From an uncultured Vampirovibrio sp. (GTDB taxonomy: Bacteria > Cyanobacteriota > Vampirovibrionia > Gastranaerophilales > Gastranaerophilaceae): 64,000 nt of DNA. A program made the translations under genes and the position numbers. A model generated the notes under the pieces. The model was not told where the DNA came from, searched no databases, and was given only the letters and a program-made list of their open reading frames with translations. Where the stretch lies: the NCBI GenBank assembly GCA_910583875.1, contig CAJTXT010000001.1, positions 310,001-374,000 on the forward strand. Reading direction: 5' to 3'. Of this stretch, positions 42,668 through 50,997 are shown piece by piece; position 1 is the stretch's first letter, and every line of letters begins with the position of its first letter.

Positions 42668-43161
42668 CGTTTATTCTCCATTATTTTCTTTCTTTCAGCT
42701 AAACTTGGTGTCGGAACATTTGTTGCACCATTTCTTATAAAGTTAAATCTGTCTTTTTGTGCATTTTCTTGCGGATGTGCAACATTATTCAGAATATGAG
42801 CCATAGGGGTCATATCTTTTTTCATATCTGTTTTCATTTCATCAATAAATGGTTTTGTATAATTATAATAACCAGCAGGCAATACAAAAGAATCTTCTTT
42901 TGGAACGACATCAAAAGCTATAACAGCACCTTCTGTAAATAAGTTAGATAGCAGTTTAATATAACCTGAACCTAAAATTACAATAACTAAAAATACAGAA
43001 AATATTTTAGGTGCAGCAGCAATAGTTTGTTCTTGAACTTGTGTAACAGCCTGCAAAATACCTACAACAAGACCAATGCCAGCTGCAGTTAATACGCATG
43101 GCATTGCTATCATAAGCATTGTCATTAATCCTTTAGCAAAAAATTCAATTAATATATCCAT
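42664..43161 (-). CDS. fliQ: Export gate protein FliQ with long C-terminal extension
   Basis: 165 residues; the family is normally about 90. The first 90 residues have two membrane segments with IGLVVGILQAVTQVQEQTI, the FliQ hallmark. The remaining 75 residues (from about KEDSFVLPAGYYNY) are hydrophilic, contain MKTDMKKDMTPMAHI and end basic. The extension could reach cytoplasm or periplasm. It lies 9 bp after fliP. Confidence 0.9.
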   Translation of the reverse strand: MDILIEFFAKGLMTMLMIAMPCVLTAAGIGLVVGILQAVTQVQEQTIAAAPKIFSVFLVIVILGSGYIKLLSNLFTEGAVIAFDVVPKEDSFVLPAGYYNYTKPFIDEMKTDMKKDMTPMAHILNNVAHPQENAQKDRFNFIRNGATNVPTPSLAERKKIMENKR

Positions 43162-43170
43162 TTTTTATCC

Positions 43171-43812
43171 TTAATTAAAACTGCCAACCAAACCATTAAC
43201 AATCAAGCTCCAACCGTCTACAGCAATAAATATCAAAAGCTTAAACGGCAGGGAAATAATTGTTGGCGACAACATAAACATCCCGAGTGCCAACAGTACA
43301 TTCGCAACAACAAGGTCAAGTACAATAAACGGAACGAAAATAATAAAACTTATTTCAAAAGATGTTTTCAATTCACTTAAAATATATGCCGGGGCAACTT
43401 CCCATATTGTAACTTCTTCAATTGATTTTGGTGCTTCTTTACGTGCTAATTGAACAAAAAATGCCAAATCACTTTCTCTTGTTTGTTTCAGCATAAATTC
43501 TTTTAAAGGTTTTGAACCTTCAGCAACTGCCATAACAATTGAACCATTTTGTTCATAAGGTTTTGAACCAACTTCATACATCTGCTGAAAAACAGGTCCC
43601 ATTGTATAGAAAGTAAGGATTATTGAAAGTCCGACCAAAACGATTGCCGGCGGTATTTGTTGTGCGCCAAGTGCTTGTTTCAAAAAACCGAAAACAATTG
43701 CATAACGTAAAAAACTTGTCATACAAACAAACATAAAAGGTATGAACGAGAATATCGCCATAACCATCAATAATTGTAATATAGGATTTAAATCTTTTAA
43801 AACTGTATCCAT
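43171..43812 (-). CDS. fliP: Export gate protein FliP
   Basis: 213 residues. FVCMTSFLRYAIVFGFLKQALGAQQIPP, then FMLKQTRESDLAFFVQLA, then SELKTSFEISFIIFVPFIVLD and MFMLSPTIISLPFKLLIF are all signature FliP/SctR stretches. It lacks the N-terminal signal sequence and is shorter than typical flagellar FliP (about 245), closer to SctR length. The upstream fliO-like gene supports a flagellar origin. Core of the protein export channel. Confidence 0.93.
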   Translation of the reverse strand: MDTVLKDLNPILQLLMVMAIFSFIPFMFVCMTSFLRYAIVFGFLKQALGAQQIPPAIVLVGLSIILTFYTMGPVFQQMYEVGSKPYEQNGSIVMAVAEGSKPLKEFMLKQTRESDLAFFVQLARKEAPKSIEEVTIWEVAPAYILSELKTSFEISFIIFVPFIVLDLVVANVLLALGMFMLSPTIISLPFKLLIFIAVDGWSLIVNGLVGSFN

Positions 43813-43824
43813 TTTAACCTCTGT

Positions 43825-44109
43825 TTATTTTTCATTATTATAAATTTCTGTAGATTGATTGTTTTCTAATTTTGCAAGCATTGTTGTATTAGCACTATCA
43901 CCTGCTATTAAAAACTTTTCATTTCCTGCTTTTATTACATAAATGGTTTTTGTTGGTGATAATCTAAGCATATTTTCAATATTCAAAAAACCTTTATCTT
44001 TTGAAGCTGTATTTGAATATACTGATTTTTTATATACCCAAACAGCAAGCACAAAAAAACCAATCATAGCAAGTGTATATACAAAAAAGTTAATTAAGTA
44101 GCTATTCAT
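43825..44109 (-). CDS. fliO: FliO-like flagellar biosynthesis protein
   Basis: 94 residues. One N-terminal membrane segment (about 7-26) is followed by a small beta-rich domain with LRLSPTKTIYVIKAGNEKFLI, the FliO pattern 'l.l.pk..l.vV.vg...lliG'. It sits directly upstream of fliP, as expected. It helps assemble the FliP ring. Confidence 0.75.
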   Translation of the reverse strand: MNSYLINFFVYTLAMIGFFVLAVWVYKKSVYSNTASKDKGFLNIENMLRLSPTKTIYVIKAGNEKFLIAGDSANTTMLAKLENNQSTEIYNNEK

Positions 44110-44117
44110 ATAAGCCT

Positions 44118-45359
44118 CTAAATACTTTCATCTTCTATTTCAAAGTCGCTATAGTCAAAGTTTTCATCACCTTCAGCTTTAGGTGCCGTTTTTTGTGCAG
44201 GTGCTGCAGCTTGTGCTTTATTAGGCTTTGCAGCAGGAGCTGCAGCTTTGGCAGGCTGTTGTGCAGTTTTTGCTGCTGGAGCAGCTGCCTGTGCAGCTGA
44301 TTTTTGTGCCGGTGCAGATTTTACAGTCTCTTCTTTTGCTTTCTTTACACTATCAATTCTTACGCCATATCTGTCATTAAGAATTACAAGTTCACCTGAT
44401 GCCACTACTTGATTTTCTACTCTTAATTTAATTTTATTGTCATAAACAGAACCGACATCTATAACAAGCCCCTCTGAAATTTGTTTTAATTCACCTAAAG
44501 TAAGCTTCACATTATCAAATTCCGCAATGACATCCACAAGAATTGAATCCCACATATTTTGAGATTTTGAACTTGTTTCTTCTTCCATTTCATTGCCTCC
44601 GTTATTATCAACACTTATTATTAAAGACGGGTTTGGATTAATTCTAAATTTACATTCTCCAATATCTGACATAATAGACATTTTATTTATGTCGCTATTT
44701 TCAAGTACAATAATATCCCCGTCTTCCAATGCCTTTATATCATTTAAAGCCAGTCTTGTTGTTCCTACACTTATTTTTGTACATATACTTGTTCCTTTAA
44801 AATCAACAATACTAAACCGCTGAGGCGGATTAACTGTTTTTATATTTGTAATCATATATTCAGGAACTGATATAATTATTTTACCGACATGTTCTTCATT
44901 ATATTTTGCAAAAAATGTAAAACTATAATCTTTTGCATTTTTGATAATTTTTTTATTAACTTCTGTTTTATTAATAATTGCTTCAATATTTTTATAAATA
45001 TGGGATGTAAAATCTTTTATAAGATTAGCTTCTATATCTGTTATGTTGTTTAGTTTAAAAGGGACTTCGCTAACACCTAAAGCATTATCAAGTAACGATG
45101 CAACGAAAGAAGAAGAAATTCTAATTACAATTCCTGACTCTTTATTTACCGGAATTTGATTTACAAAATACTCATCACCATAAAAAAAGATATTTTCATC
45201 AATTGAAAGTCCCATGAATCTTAATAAGAATTTCTTTTGAAAAAATTCTTCAATCACTTTTTGTGTTTTTGCATACACATTCGAATAAAAGAAAGGAAAA
45301 TCTTTCAATAGATTATTATTTGTATTATTAACTTGTTCTTCCGTTTTTAAAACAGTCAT
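44118..45359 (-). CDS. C-ring protein with two SpoA domains (FliM/FliN or SctQ-like)
   Basis: 413 residues. The N-terminal half resembles a FliM/FliY middle region. A first SpoA domain lies around CTKISVGTTRLALNDIKALEDGD. A second, FliN-type SpoA lies around ILVDVIAEFDNVKLTLGELKQI with GELVILNDRYGVRI. After that comes a low-complexity Ala/Pro/Lys tail (repeats like AAPAAK, about residues 345-400) and an acidic end. Two SpoA domains in one chain with no CheC-like part is the layout of SctQ from type III secretion. The gene heads the export cluster. Confidence 0.75.
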   Translation of the reverse strand: MTVLKTEEQVNNTNNNLLKDFPFFYSNVYAKTQKVIEEFFQKKFLLRFMGLSIDENIFFYGDEYFVNQIPVNKESGIVIRISSSFVASLLDNALGVSEVPFKLNNITDIEANLIKDFTSHIYKNIEAIINKTEVNKKIIKNAKDYSFTFFAKYNEEHVGKIIISVPEYMITNIKTVNPPQRFSIVDFKGTSICTKISVGTTRLALNDIKALEDGDIIVLENSDINKMSIMSDIGECKFRINPNPSLIISVDNNGGNEMEEETSSKSQNMWDSILVDVIAEFDNVKLTLGELKQISEGLVIDVGSVYDNKIKLRVENQVVASGELVILNDRYGVRIDSVKKAKEETVKSAPAQKSAAQAAAPAAKTAQQPAKAAAPAAKPNKAQAAAPAQKTAPKAEGDENFDYSDFEIEDESI

Positions 45360-45584
45360 TATTTGCCCTAATCTTTATCCCTCAAAAATACAATATATTT
45401 TTTTACATGTATAGACATCATTTATATGTAGTATTTTTGAATATAAAAATATCCCAACACTTATTATTATTAAGGTTTTTAGAAGATTTGGCAACCTTTT
45501 AAATAAATCATCAATTTATACGATACGAAAATTATCAAAATTTCATATACTAAACAAACAGATATAGTATTTATTTGGGGAATT

Positions 45585-46460
45585 ATGGTAAGAGCAATTA
45601 ACACAAAAAAGGTTAAAATCCAAGAACCGAAGCCGGATTTACGAGTTGTAAAAGAGGTTAAAACAAAACCTTACAGCGATATTGATTTGAACAACTGGAA
45701 AGATTATTCACATATTAAAACTGATACTTGGTGGGAATTTGCATCAAGGGATAAATCACATGGGCATTCTAATGAATACCATGGAAATTATATTCCTCAA
45801 ATCGCACAACAATTGTATGAAAGATTTACAAAAAAAGGCGATGTTGTTCTTGATATGTTTTTAGGCTCAGGTACAAGTGCCATTGAAGCTTTAAATATGG
45901 GCAGAAGATGTATCGGTGTGGAATTGAAACCCGAACAGGTTGATGTTGTAAGCAACAAATTTTCTCAAAAAGAATTGGTAACTGATGTGAATTTAATTTG
46001 TTCAGATAGTGCCAATGAAGCAGTTAAAGAAAAAATTCAAGCAAGACTTGATATTATGAGAGAAAACAAAGCTCAATTTTTAGTGCTTCATCCGCCTTAT
46101 GATGACATTATTAAATTTTCAGACAGAAAAGAAGATTTATCAAACTGCGCTTCTACAGAGGAATTCTATGATTTATTCCAAAAGGTTGCAAAAAACGGAT
46201 ATGATATGCTTGAAAAAGGCAGATTTGCAGCATTGATTATCGGTGATAAATATGCTAACGGAGAAATTATTCCATTAGGTGCTGATTGCGCTGCTAAAAT
46301 GCGTGAAATCGGATTTAAAATGAAAGCCGTTATCGTAAAAAATATGGAAGGCAACGAAAGAGCAAAAGGCAAAACTGCTAATTTATGGCGTTATAGAGCG
46401 TTAAACGGCGGGTTTTATATTTTTAAACACGAGTATATTTATGTCTTCCAAAAAGTTTAG
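45585..46460 (+). CDS. DNA (N4/N6-amino) methyltransferase, orphan
   Basis: 291 residues. SAM-binding motif I is VLDMFLGSGTSAIEAL with the following CIGVEL. Catalytic motif IV is LVLHPPYDD, i.e. HPPY in place of the more common D/S/N-PPY. An N-terminal WWEFASRDKSHGHSNEYHG precedes the core, as in beta-group N6/N4 enzymes. GGGGA ribosome binding site. No restriction gene is next to it, so it looks solitary. It overlaps the next small gene by 20 bp. Confidence 0.82.
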   Translation: MVRAINTKKVKIQEPKPDLRVVKEVKTKPYSDIDLNNWKDYSHIKTDTWWEFASRDKSHGHSNEYHGNYIPQIAQQLYERFTKKGDVVLDMFLGSGTSAIEALNMGRRCIGVELKPEQVDVVSNKFSQKELVTDVNLICSDSANEAVKEKIQARLDIMRENKAQFLVLHPPYDDIIKFSDRKEDLSNCASTEEFYDLFQKVAKNGYDMLEKGRFAALIIGDKYANGEIIPLGADCAAKMREIGFKMKAVIVKNMEGNERAKGKTANLWRYRALNGGFYIFKHEYIYVFQKV

Positions 46461-46626
46461 AAATATCAAAAACGGAAATATATATGACGTCATTCGCGAA
46501 GATGTAATAAATTGCACCAACGCGAATGACGGTGAAGTTATGGTTTTATACAAAAGCGAAAATTATCCCGATAAAATCTTTGTACGTGAAAAAAGTGAAT
46601 TCTATATTAAATTTACTGAAATTTAA
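46441..46626 (+). CDS. 61-residue DUF1653-like protein
   Basis: FRNIKNGNIYDVIRED, then GEVMVLYKSENYPDKIFVREKSEF resembles the small DUF1653 fold ('kG..YeV......gE.mVvYra......fVRp..mF'). It starts 20 bp before the methyltransferase stop, in another frame, so it is translationally coupled to it. Function unknown. Confidence 0.5.
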   Translation: MSSKKFRNIKNGNIYDVIREDVINCTNANDGEVMVLYKSENYPDKIFVREKSEFYIKFTEI

Positions 46627-46644
46627 TAAAAGTTTTTAACAAAT

Positions 46645-46741
46645 ACAAAATCACTATGAGAATTTTTTTATACGGCAGCATTGATTTTGTGCAAACTAAA
46701 ATCACAGCTGCCGTATAAAATAAATTTCATAGTGATTTTGT
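46645..46741. repeat. Giant hairpin element C with 27-bp core
   Basis: Arms 46645-46679 (ACAAAATCACTATGAG... ending TACGGCAGC) and 46707-46741 pair over 35 bp with three mismatches. The centre 46680-46706 is exactly 27 bp: ATTGATTTT, GTGCAAACTA, AAATCACA. Both ends of the core match elements A and B while the middle ten bases differ. It lies in the gap between two convergent genes (46627-46804). Confidence 0.82.
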
Positions 46742-46804
46742 TATATTGAATGAATATTATTTATAACTTCAAGAAATCTAGAATTACTTTCTCTAAAATA
46801 TTTT

Positions 46805-47116
46805 TCAATTAAAAAGGTAGTCAAAAACATAAGTATATTCAAGATTTTCATTTGTTATATAGAAAAGCCAAAGCTTTTGGTAATTATAAATAAAATCTTT
46901 TAATATATCATCTGACATTATTTTTTGTTTAAAAGTTTGAATAGATTTTTTATCAAACTTTTGAAAGTTTATGCAAAAATCGTGAATTTCAACGGGCGCC
47001 GTTGCTGCTAATTTAATCATTTTACGCCTAAAGGCAAGCACATTTTTGTACTTTTCTTCCAATACCTTTTGATTTTCTTCTGTTTTTTCATCTCTTAGAT
47101 TTAAAAGTTCTTTCAT
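46805..47116 (-). CDS. 103-residue protein of unknown function
   Basis: Helical, highly charged, starting MKELLNLRDEKTEENQK. A strong AAGGAGAG ribosome binding site lies 5-12 bases before the ATG. The C-terminus is aromatic (LWLFYITNENLEYTYVFDYLF). Located downstream of hairpin C and divergent from the broken XRE gene. No family recognised. Confidence 0.5.
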   Translation of the reverse strand: MKELLNLRDEKTEENQKVLEEKYKNVLAFRRKMIKLAATAPVEIHDFCINFQKFDKKSIQTFKQKIMSDDILKDFIYNYQKLWLFYITNENLEYTYVFDYLFN

Positions 47117-47249
47117 TTTTCTCTCCTTTTTCTTCTGTACTTTTAAATCTTTTTCTTACTTCGTTTATTCTTTATTATTCAGATAAAACTAATATAATAT
47201 TTGTTTTTATAAATATATATTTTAGTTTTATAGAAAATTTCTAAAAAAG

Positions 47250-47270
47250 GCCATATTATTTTAATATGGC
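47250..47270. promoter_or_regulatory. Palindrome covering a start codon
   Basis: GCCATATTA-TTT-TAATATGGC, perfect 9-bp arms; the right arm includes the ATG (47266) of the broken XRE gene. It could be an operator bound by the neighbouring HTH proteins or an mRNA hairpin hiding the start. Confidence 0.45.
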
Positions 47271-47682
47271 TAAACAAAACAATATAAATAGTATATTTGG
47301 TAGAGCATTAAAGCTTCTAAGAGAGTCAAAAGGATTAACATAGGAGCAATTAGCTGAATGTTTAGAATTACAAGCTTACCAAAGTATAAATTTAATAGAA
47401 AATGGTAAATCATTTTTAACTAGTGACCTTCTTGAAAAAATGTCTGAGTACTTTAATGTTTCACCTTCATTTTTCTTTGTAAATCATTTAGATTTTTCAA
47501 CAAAAGAAACTATTGAATATACAAAAGAAATAAAAAGCTTACTACCAACATTACCTTCTAGTCGAATTAAAGATGTTTATAACATAATTCTTTCCTTTCT
47601 TAGACAAAATGCGAGTTACGCATTCGCAACACCATTTATTAATATAACAATTAGTATAAATAAATGCAAGATGATAATTTAA
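47266..47682 (+). pseudogene. XRE-family regulator with in-frame TAG
   Basis: The frame from ATG 47266 gives MAKQNNINSIFGRALKLLR, then SKGLT, TAG at 47341-47343, then EQLAECLELQAYQSI and LIENGKSFLTSDLLEKMSEY, a full XRE domain of about 138 residues. The stop sits exactly where Gln is usual (LTQEQLAE), so a single CAG-to-TAG change explains it. TAG is used as a normal stop by neighbouring genes such as sucD, so recoding is unlikely. The downstream part from the ATG at 47440 could be made alone but would lack half of the helix-turn-helix. Confidence 0.75.
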
Positions 47683-47936
47683 AAATTTCAATTTTTAAAA
47701 ATGCTATAGGGAAAGTTTTTACTGCTTTAAGAAACCCAGATAAAACGTCTTTAAATAAATTGAGTTTAGAATATGAACTCAATAAGGGTAGCATTAGCAG
47801 GATAGAAAGAGGTCTTTACGACTGTCAATTATCTACAGCATGGAAACTTGCAGAAGCGAATGGTATTAAATTTAGTGAATTTGCAAAACTTTTAGAAGAA
47901 GAACTAGGTAAAAATTTTACATTTATTGATTTATAA
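47664..47936 (+). CDS. XRE-family helix-turn-helix regulator
   Basis: 90 residues. IGKVFTALRNPDKTSLNKLSLE, then YELNKGSISRIERGLYD is a standard XRE domain, with LSTAWKLAEANGIKFSEFAKLLEEE closing it. It starts 19 bp before the end of the broken XRE gene and has no ribosome binding site, so it may depend on translation through that gene, which the nonsense codon would disturb. Targets unknown. Confidence 0.7.
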   Translation: MQDDNLKISIFKNAIGKVFTALRNPDKTSLNKLSLEYELNKGSISRIERGLYDCQLSTAWKLAEANGIKFSEFAKLLEEELGKNFTFIDL

Positions 47937-48070
47937 ACTTTTTTAGGACTTGGAAATTAGACAAATAAATTCAATATTATACTTTAAAGATATTCCTTAT
48001 TTTAATTCAATTTTATGCTAATATTATAGGGTAATAATTAAGCTTAAAATAAATTAATTGGAGATTAATA

Positions 48071-49105
48071 ATGTTTACGGCAGATAAGGAAGAAATTTTA
48101 AGTAAGATAGAAAATCTTGCGAAACCTTCTGTATTAGTTATAGGTGATATGGCAATAGATGAGATGATATACGGCACAACAGACAGAATGAGCCGTGAAG
48201 CTCCCGTTTTAATTTTACGCCACTATAATACAAAAGTTATTTTAGGTGCCGCTTCAAACGCCGCAAATAATATTGCCTCTTTAAATGATGGCAAAGTTAG
48301 CGTTATAGGTACTTATGGCAAGGACTATTATGCTGATATTCTTTTAAAAACATTTAAGAATTCAGGTATCAATACAGAATATATGGTGCAGGATGAAACG
48401 CGTGCAACAACTGTAAAAACCAGAATATCAGGTTCATGCTCTCAGTCTGTAACTCAGCAGATAGTTAGAATTGACCGTGAAACAATTGACCCGTTATCAG
48501 CGGAAATTGAAGCAAAAGTTATTGCACAAATGGAAAAAGCAATACCATTGCATGATGCCGTTATTTTATCAGACTACAACATTGGTTTATTGACTGAAAA
48601 TGTTATAAATAAAGCTATTGAGCTTTGTCATAAATATAACAAAATTATTGTTGTTGATTCACAAAAGGATTTAGATAAATTCCAAGGCGTTACTTCTATG
48701 ACTCCAAATCAGCCCGATAGTGAGAAATTTGTTGGTTTCTTTATTAAAGATAAAGAAACGCTTCAAAAGGCAGGCAAAGAAATGCTTGCAAGAACAAATG
48801 CCGAATCTGCTCTTATTACCCTTGGCGGTGACGGAATGGCATTATTTGAAAATAACGGTAATTATGAAAAAATTCCTGTATTTAATAAAACAGACGTTTT
48901 TGACGTTACAGGTGCAGGCGACACCGTAGTTGCTACATATACTTTAGCTATGGCAGCAGGTTTTTCAAAGAAAAATGCAGCTATATTGGGCAATTTAGCT
49001 GCAAGTATTGTAATTCGATACTTTGGCTGTGCTACAACTACTATTCCTGTTCTTAAATCAACACTTGAAAAAATGGATATGAATACATTTGCTAATAAAG
49101 CATAA
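48071..49105 (+). CDS. rfaE1: PfkB-type sugar kinase, heptose-7-phosphate kinase (RfaE1/HldE N-domain)
   Basis: 344 residues. LVIGDMAIDEMIYGTTDRMSREAPV is the signature of the RfaE/HldE kinase domain. The catalytic loop is VTGAGDTVVATY. It phosphorylates D-glycero-D-manno-heptose 7-phosphate for LPS inner core. The adenylyltransferase domain found in fused HldE is absent, so a separate partner is expected elsewhere. GGAG ribosome binding site. First gene of an operon reaching sucD. Confidence 0.85.
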   Translation: MFTADKEEILSKIENLAKPSVLVIGDMAIDEMIYGTTDRMSREAPVLILRHYNTKVILGAASNAANNIASLNDGKVSVIGTYGKDYYADILLKTFKNSGINTEYMVQDETRATTVKTRISGSCSQSVTQQIVRIDRETIDPLSAEIEAKVIAQMEKAIPLHDAVILSDYNIGLLTENVINKAIELCHKYNKIIVVDSQKDLDKFQGVTSMTPNQPDSEKFVGFFIKDKETLQKAGKEMLARTNAESALITLGGDGMALFENNGNYEKIPVFNKTDVFDVTGAGDTVVATYTLAMAAGFSKKNAAILGNLAASIVIRYFGCATTTIPVLKSTLEKMDMNTFANKA

Positions 49106-49114
49106 GGAGATATT

Positions 49115-49630
49115 ATGAATTTATTTAAAAAATTAAAATTAACAGATTATATTATAATTGCTATAATTATAGTTCTTGTTGCAGTTGGCACTTTGGCTGT
49201 ATTTAAAAAGAAAAACTTTTCTAATTTGCCGGTTGAAAAAGAAGCAACAATTCAATTTGATGTTTTCTTTAGAGGTGTAACTATTTCAGCAGTTGAAAAC
49301 CCATTTAAAGTTGGTGATGATGCATTTATTACAATTAGAAATGTACCTTACACAAAGTTAAAAATTGTTGCTATGGACGGACAGCAAAGAATGACCGTAG
49401 TTCCGACAGCAGACGGAAAAGATGTAAAAGTAGTTCAAGATGTTTCAATGCCAAATCTTTTTGATTTTATTATTAAACTTGAAGATAAAGCAAAGAAAAC
49501 ACCAGACGGATTTGTAGCCGGCGGTAATAAAATTAAAATGGGTATTCCTGTTGTTATTGAAGGCGCAAATTATAAATATCAAGGTACTATTTCTAATGTT
49601 TATGAAGTAAAAGAAGAACAAAATAAATAA
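49115..49630 (+). CDS. DUF4330-family membrane-anchored protein
   Basis: 171 residues. One N-terminal membrane segment (about 10-30) is followed by a periplasmic beta-rich domain with VFFRGVTISAVENPFKVGDDAFITIRN, the DUF4330 pattern found largely in Cyanobacteria. The function is unknown. It lies between the heptose kinase and the ligase, suggesting a cell-surface glycan role by context only. The stop overlaps the next start. Confidence 0.75.
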   Translation: MNLFKKLKLTDYIIIAIIIVLVAVGTLAVFKKKNFSNLPVEKEATIQFDVFFRGVTISAVENPFKVGDDAFITIRNVPYTKLKIVAMDGQQRMTVVPTADGKDVKVVQDVSMPNLFDFIIKLEDKAKKTPDGFVAGGNKIKMGIPVVIEGANYKYQGTISNVYEVKEEQNK

Positions 49631-50997
49631 TGAAAATATTAGAATCTAAAATTTTTGATGCTTTAAATTATGTATTGTCATTAATTCAAAATATTACGGA
49701 TAATATAAGAAAAAATAGTTTTATATTATCAAGTATTGATGTTTTTATATTACTTGCAATAATCGGAACTTATATTGTATCAACCTTTGGGACTACAAAT
49801 CAAATAGGTGCAGTATCATTTTTAGTACCGATTCTGGTTGTATTTAAAGTATTAATTACAAAAGGTGAGAAAATAGAACTTGAACATTGTAATTTTTATT
49901 TATTATTATATTTATTAATTTGTTTAATTTCTAATTTTACTTCTTCATTATTGGATAAAAGCTTATATGGCTTTATGAAGACTCTTTTATACTTTGGATT
50001 TTATTTTGCATTATGCCAATTTTTGAAGAATAACAAAAAGTATATAACTGTAATTCTTTTTTCATTAGCTGTGTTTCTAAGCGCAGAAAGTATTATAGGT
50101 CTTCTTCAAAGTTATATTGGTGTTGAAAGTATTTCTACATGGCAAGATACAAGCTATGTAAATCCGGAAGATGTTATTTCAAGAGTATACGGAACCTTGC
50201 AGCCATATAATCCAAACTTATTTGCAGGGTATTTGATTGCAGGATTTACTTCAATTTTAGCAATGACAGTTTTTTATTTCCAAAAGAAAAAAATTCTCAG
50301 CGGAATTATTGCTTTAGGCTGCTTTTTTGTTTCTATGCTTTGTATATTTCTAACAGGCTGCCGTGGTGCTTACATTGCTTTGTTTGCAGTAATGATTGGA
50401 ATTGTAATAGCTTCTTTTAACATTATATTTAAAGATTATAATAATAAAAAATTGCAAAAATTATGGAAAGGATTTATTTCATTAGGTGCAATCGGAAGTA
50501 TAGGATTTATGCTTCTGAATCATGCTATATTACAGCGTTTAATGTCTATTTTTATATTAAGAGGCGACTCTTCAACATCGTTCAGAATGAATGTTTATAA
50601 TTCTGCAATCCAAATGTTTCAAGATAACCCGATATGCGGAATAGGCGTAGGAAACAAAGTATTTAGAGAAATATACGGACTTTATATGCTTTCTGGTTTT
50701 GACGCTTTAAGTTGTTATTGTATTTATCTTGAGATGGCTGTAGAAAGCGGTATTTTTGCACTCTTAGCATACTTATTATTCTTATTTACTTTGCTTGGCA
50801 GCGCATTTAAAACATTCTTTAACAGTAAAGATTTAACATATAAAGTATTATTATTTGTACCATTTATTTCAATAGTTGCAGTTATGGTTCACGGATTTGT
50901 TGATACTGTTTATTTCAGACCTCAAATTCAATATGTATTCTGGACAATGGCTGCTATATTAACAGTTTTATTAAGAGAAGAAAAGACGGCAGAATAA
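49630..50997 (+). CDS. O-antigen ligase/IctB-like polytopic membrane protein
   Basis: 455 residues, about eleven membrane segments. The Wzy_C-type loop is visible: FLTGCRGAYIALFAVM, then SFRMNVYNSAIQMFQDNPICGIGVGN, close to cyanobacterial IctB-type proteins. The family includes O-antigen ligases and polymerases that act on undecaprenyl-linked glycans. It overlaps its neighbours by one base on each side (TAATG), inside the LPS/sucCD operon. Confidence 0.82.
   Translation: MKILESKIFDALNYVLSLIQNITDNIRKNSFILSSIDVFILLAIIGTYIVSTFGTTNQIGAVSFLVPILVVFKVLITKGEKIELEHCNFYLLLYLLICLISNFTSSLLDKSLYGFMKTLLYFGFYFALCQFLKNNKKYITVILFSLAVFLSAESIIGLLQSYIGVESISTWQDTSYVNPEDVISRVYGTLQPYNPNLFAGYLIAGFTSILAMTVFYFQKKKILSGIIALGCFFVSMLCIFLTGCRGAYIALFAVMIGIVIASFNIIFKDYNNKKLQKLWKGFISLGAIGSIGFMLLNHAILQRLMSIFILRGDSSTSFRMNVYNSAIQMFQDNPICGIGVGNKVFREIYGLYMLSGFDALSCYCIYLEMAVESGIFALLAYLLFLFTLLGSAFKTFFNSKDLTYKVLLFVPFISIVAVMVHGFVDTVYFRPQIQYVFWTMAAILTVLLREEKTAE

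Noticed and set aside
45585..46460. Restriction-modification system
   Set aside because: The methyltransferase has no endonuclease or specificity gene nearby; the following 61-residue protein is DUF1653-like.
47341..47343. TAG read as glutamine (alternative genetic code)
   Set aside because: Only one gene would need it, while neighbouring genes such as sucD and the one ending at 58679 use TAG as their natural stop.
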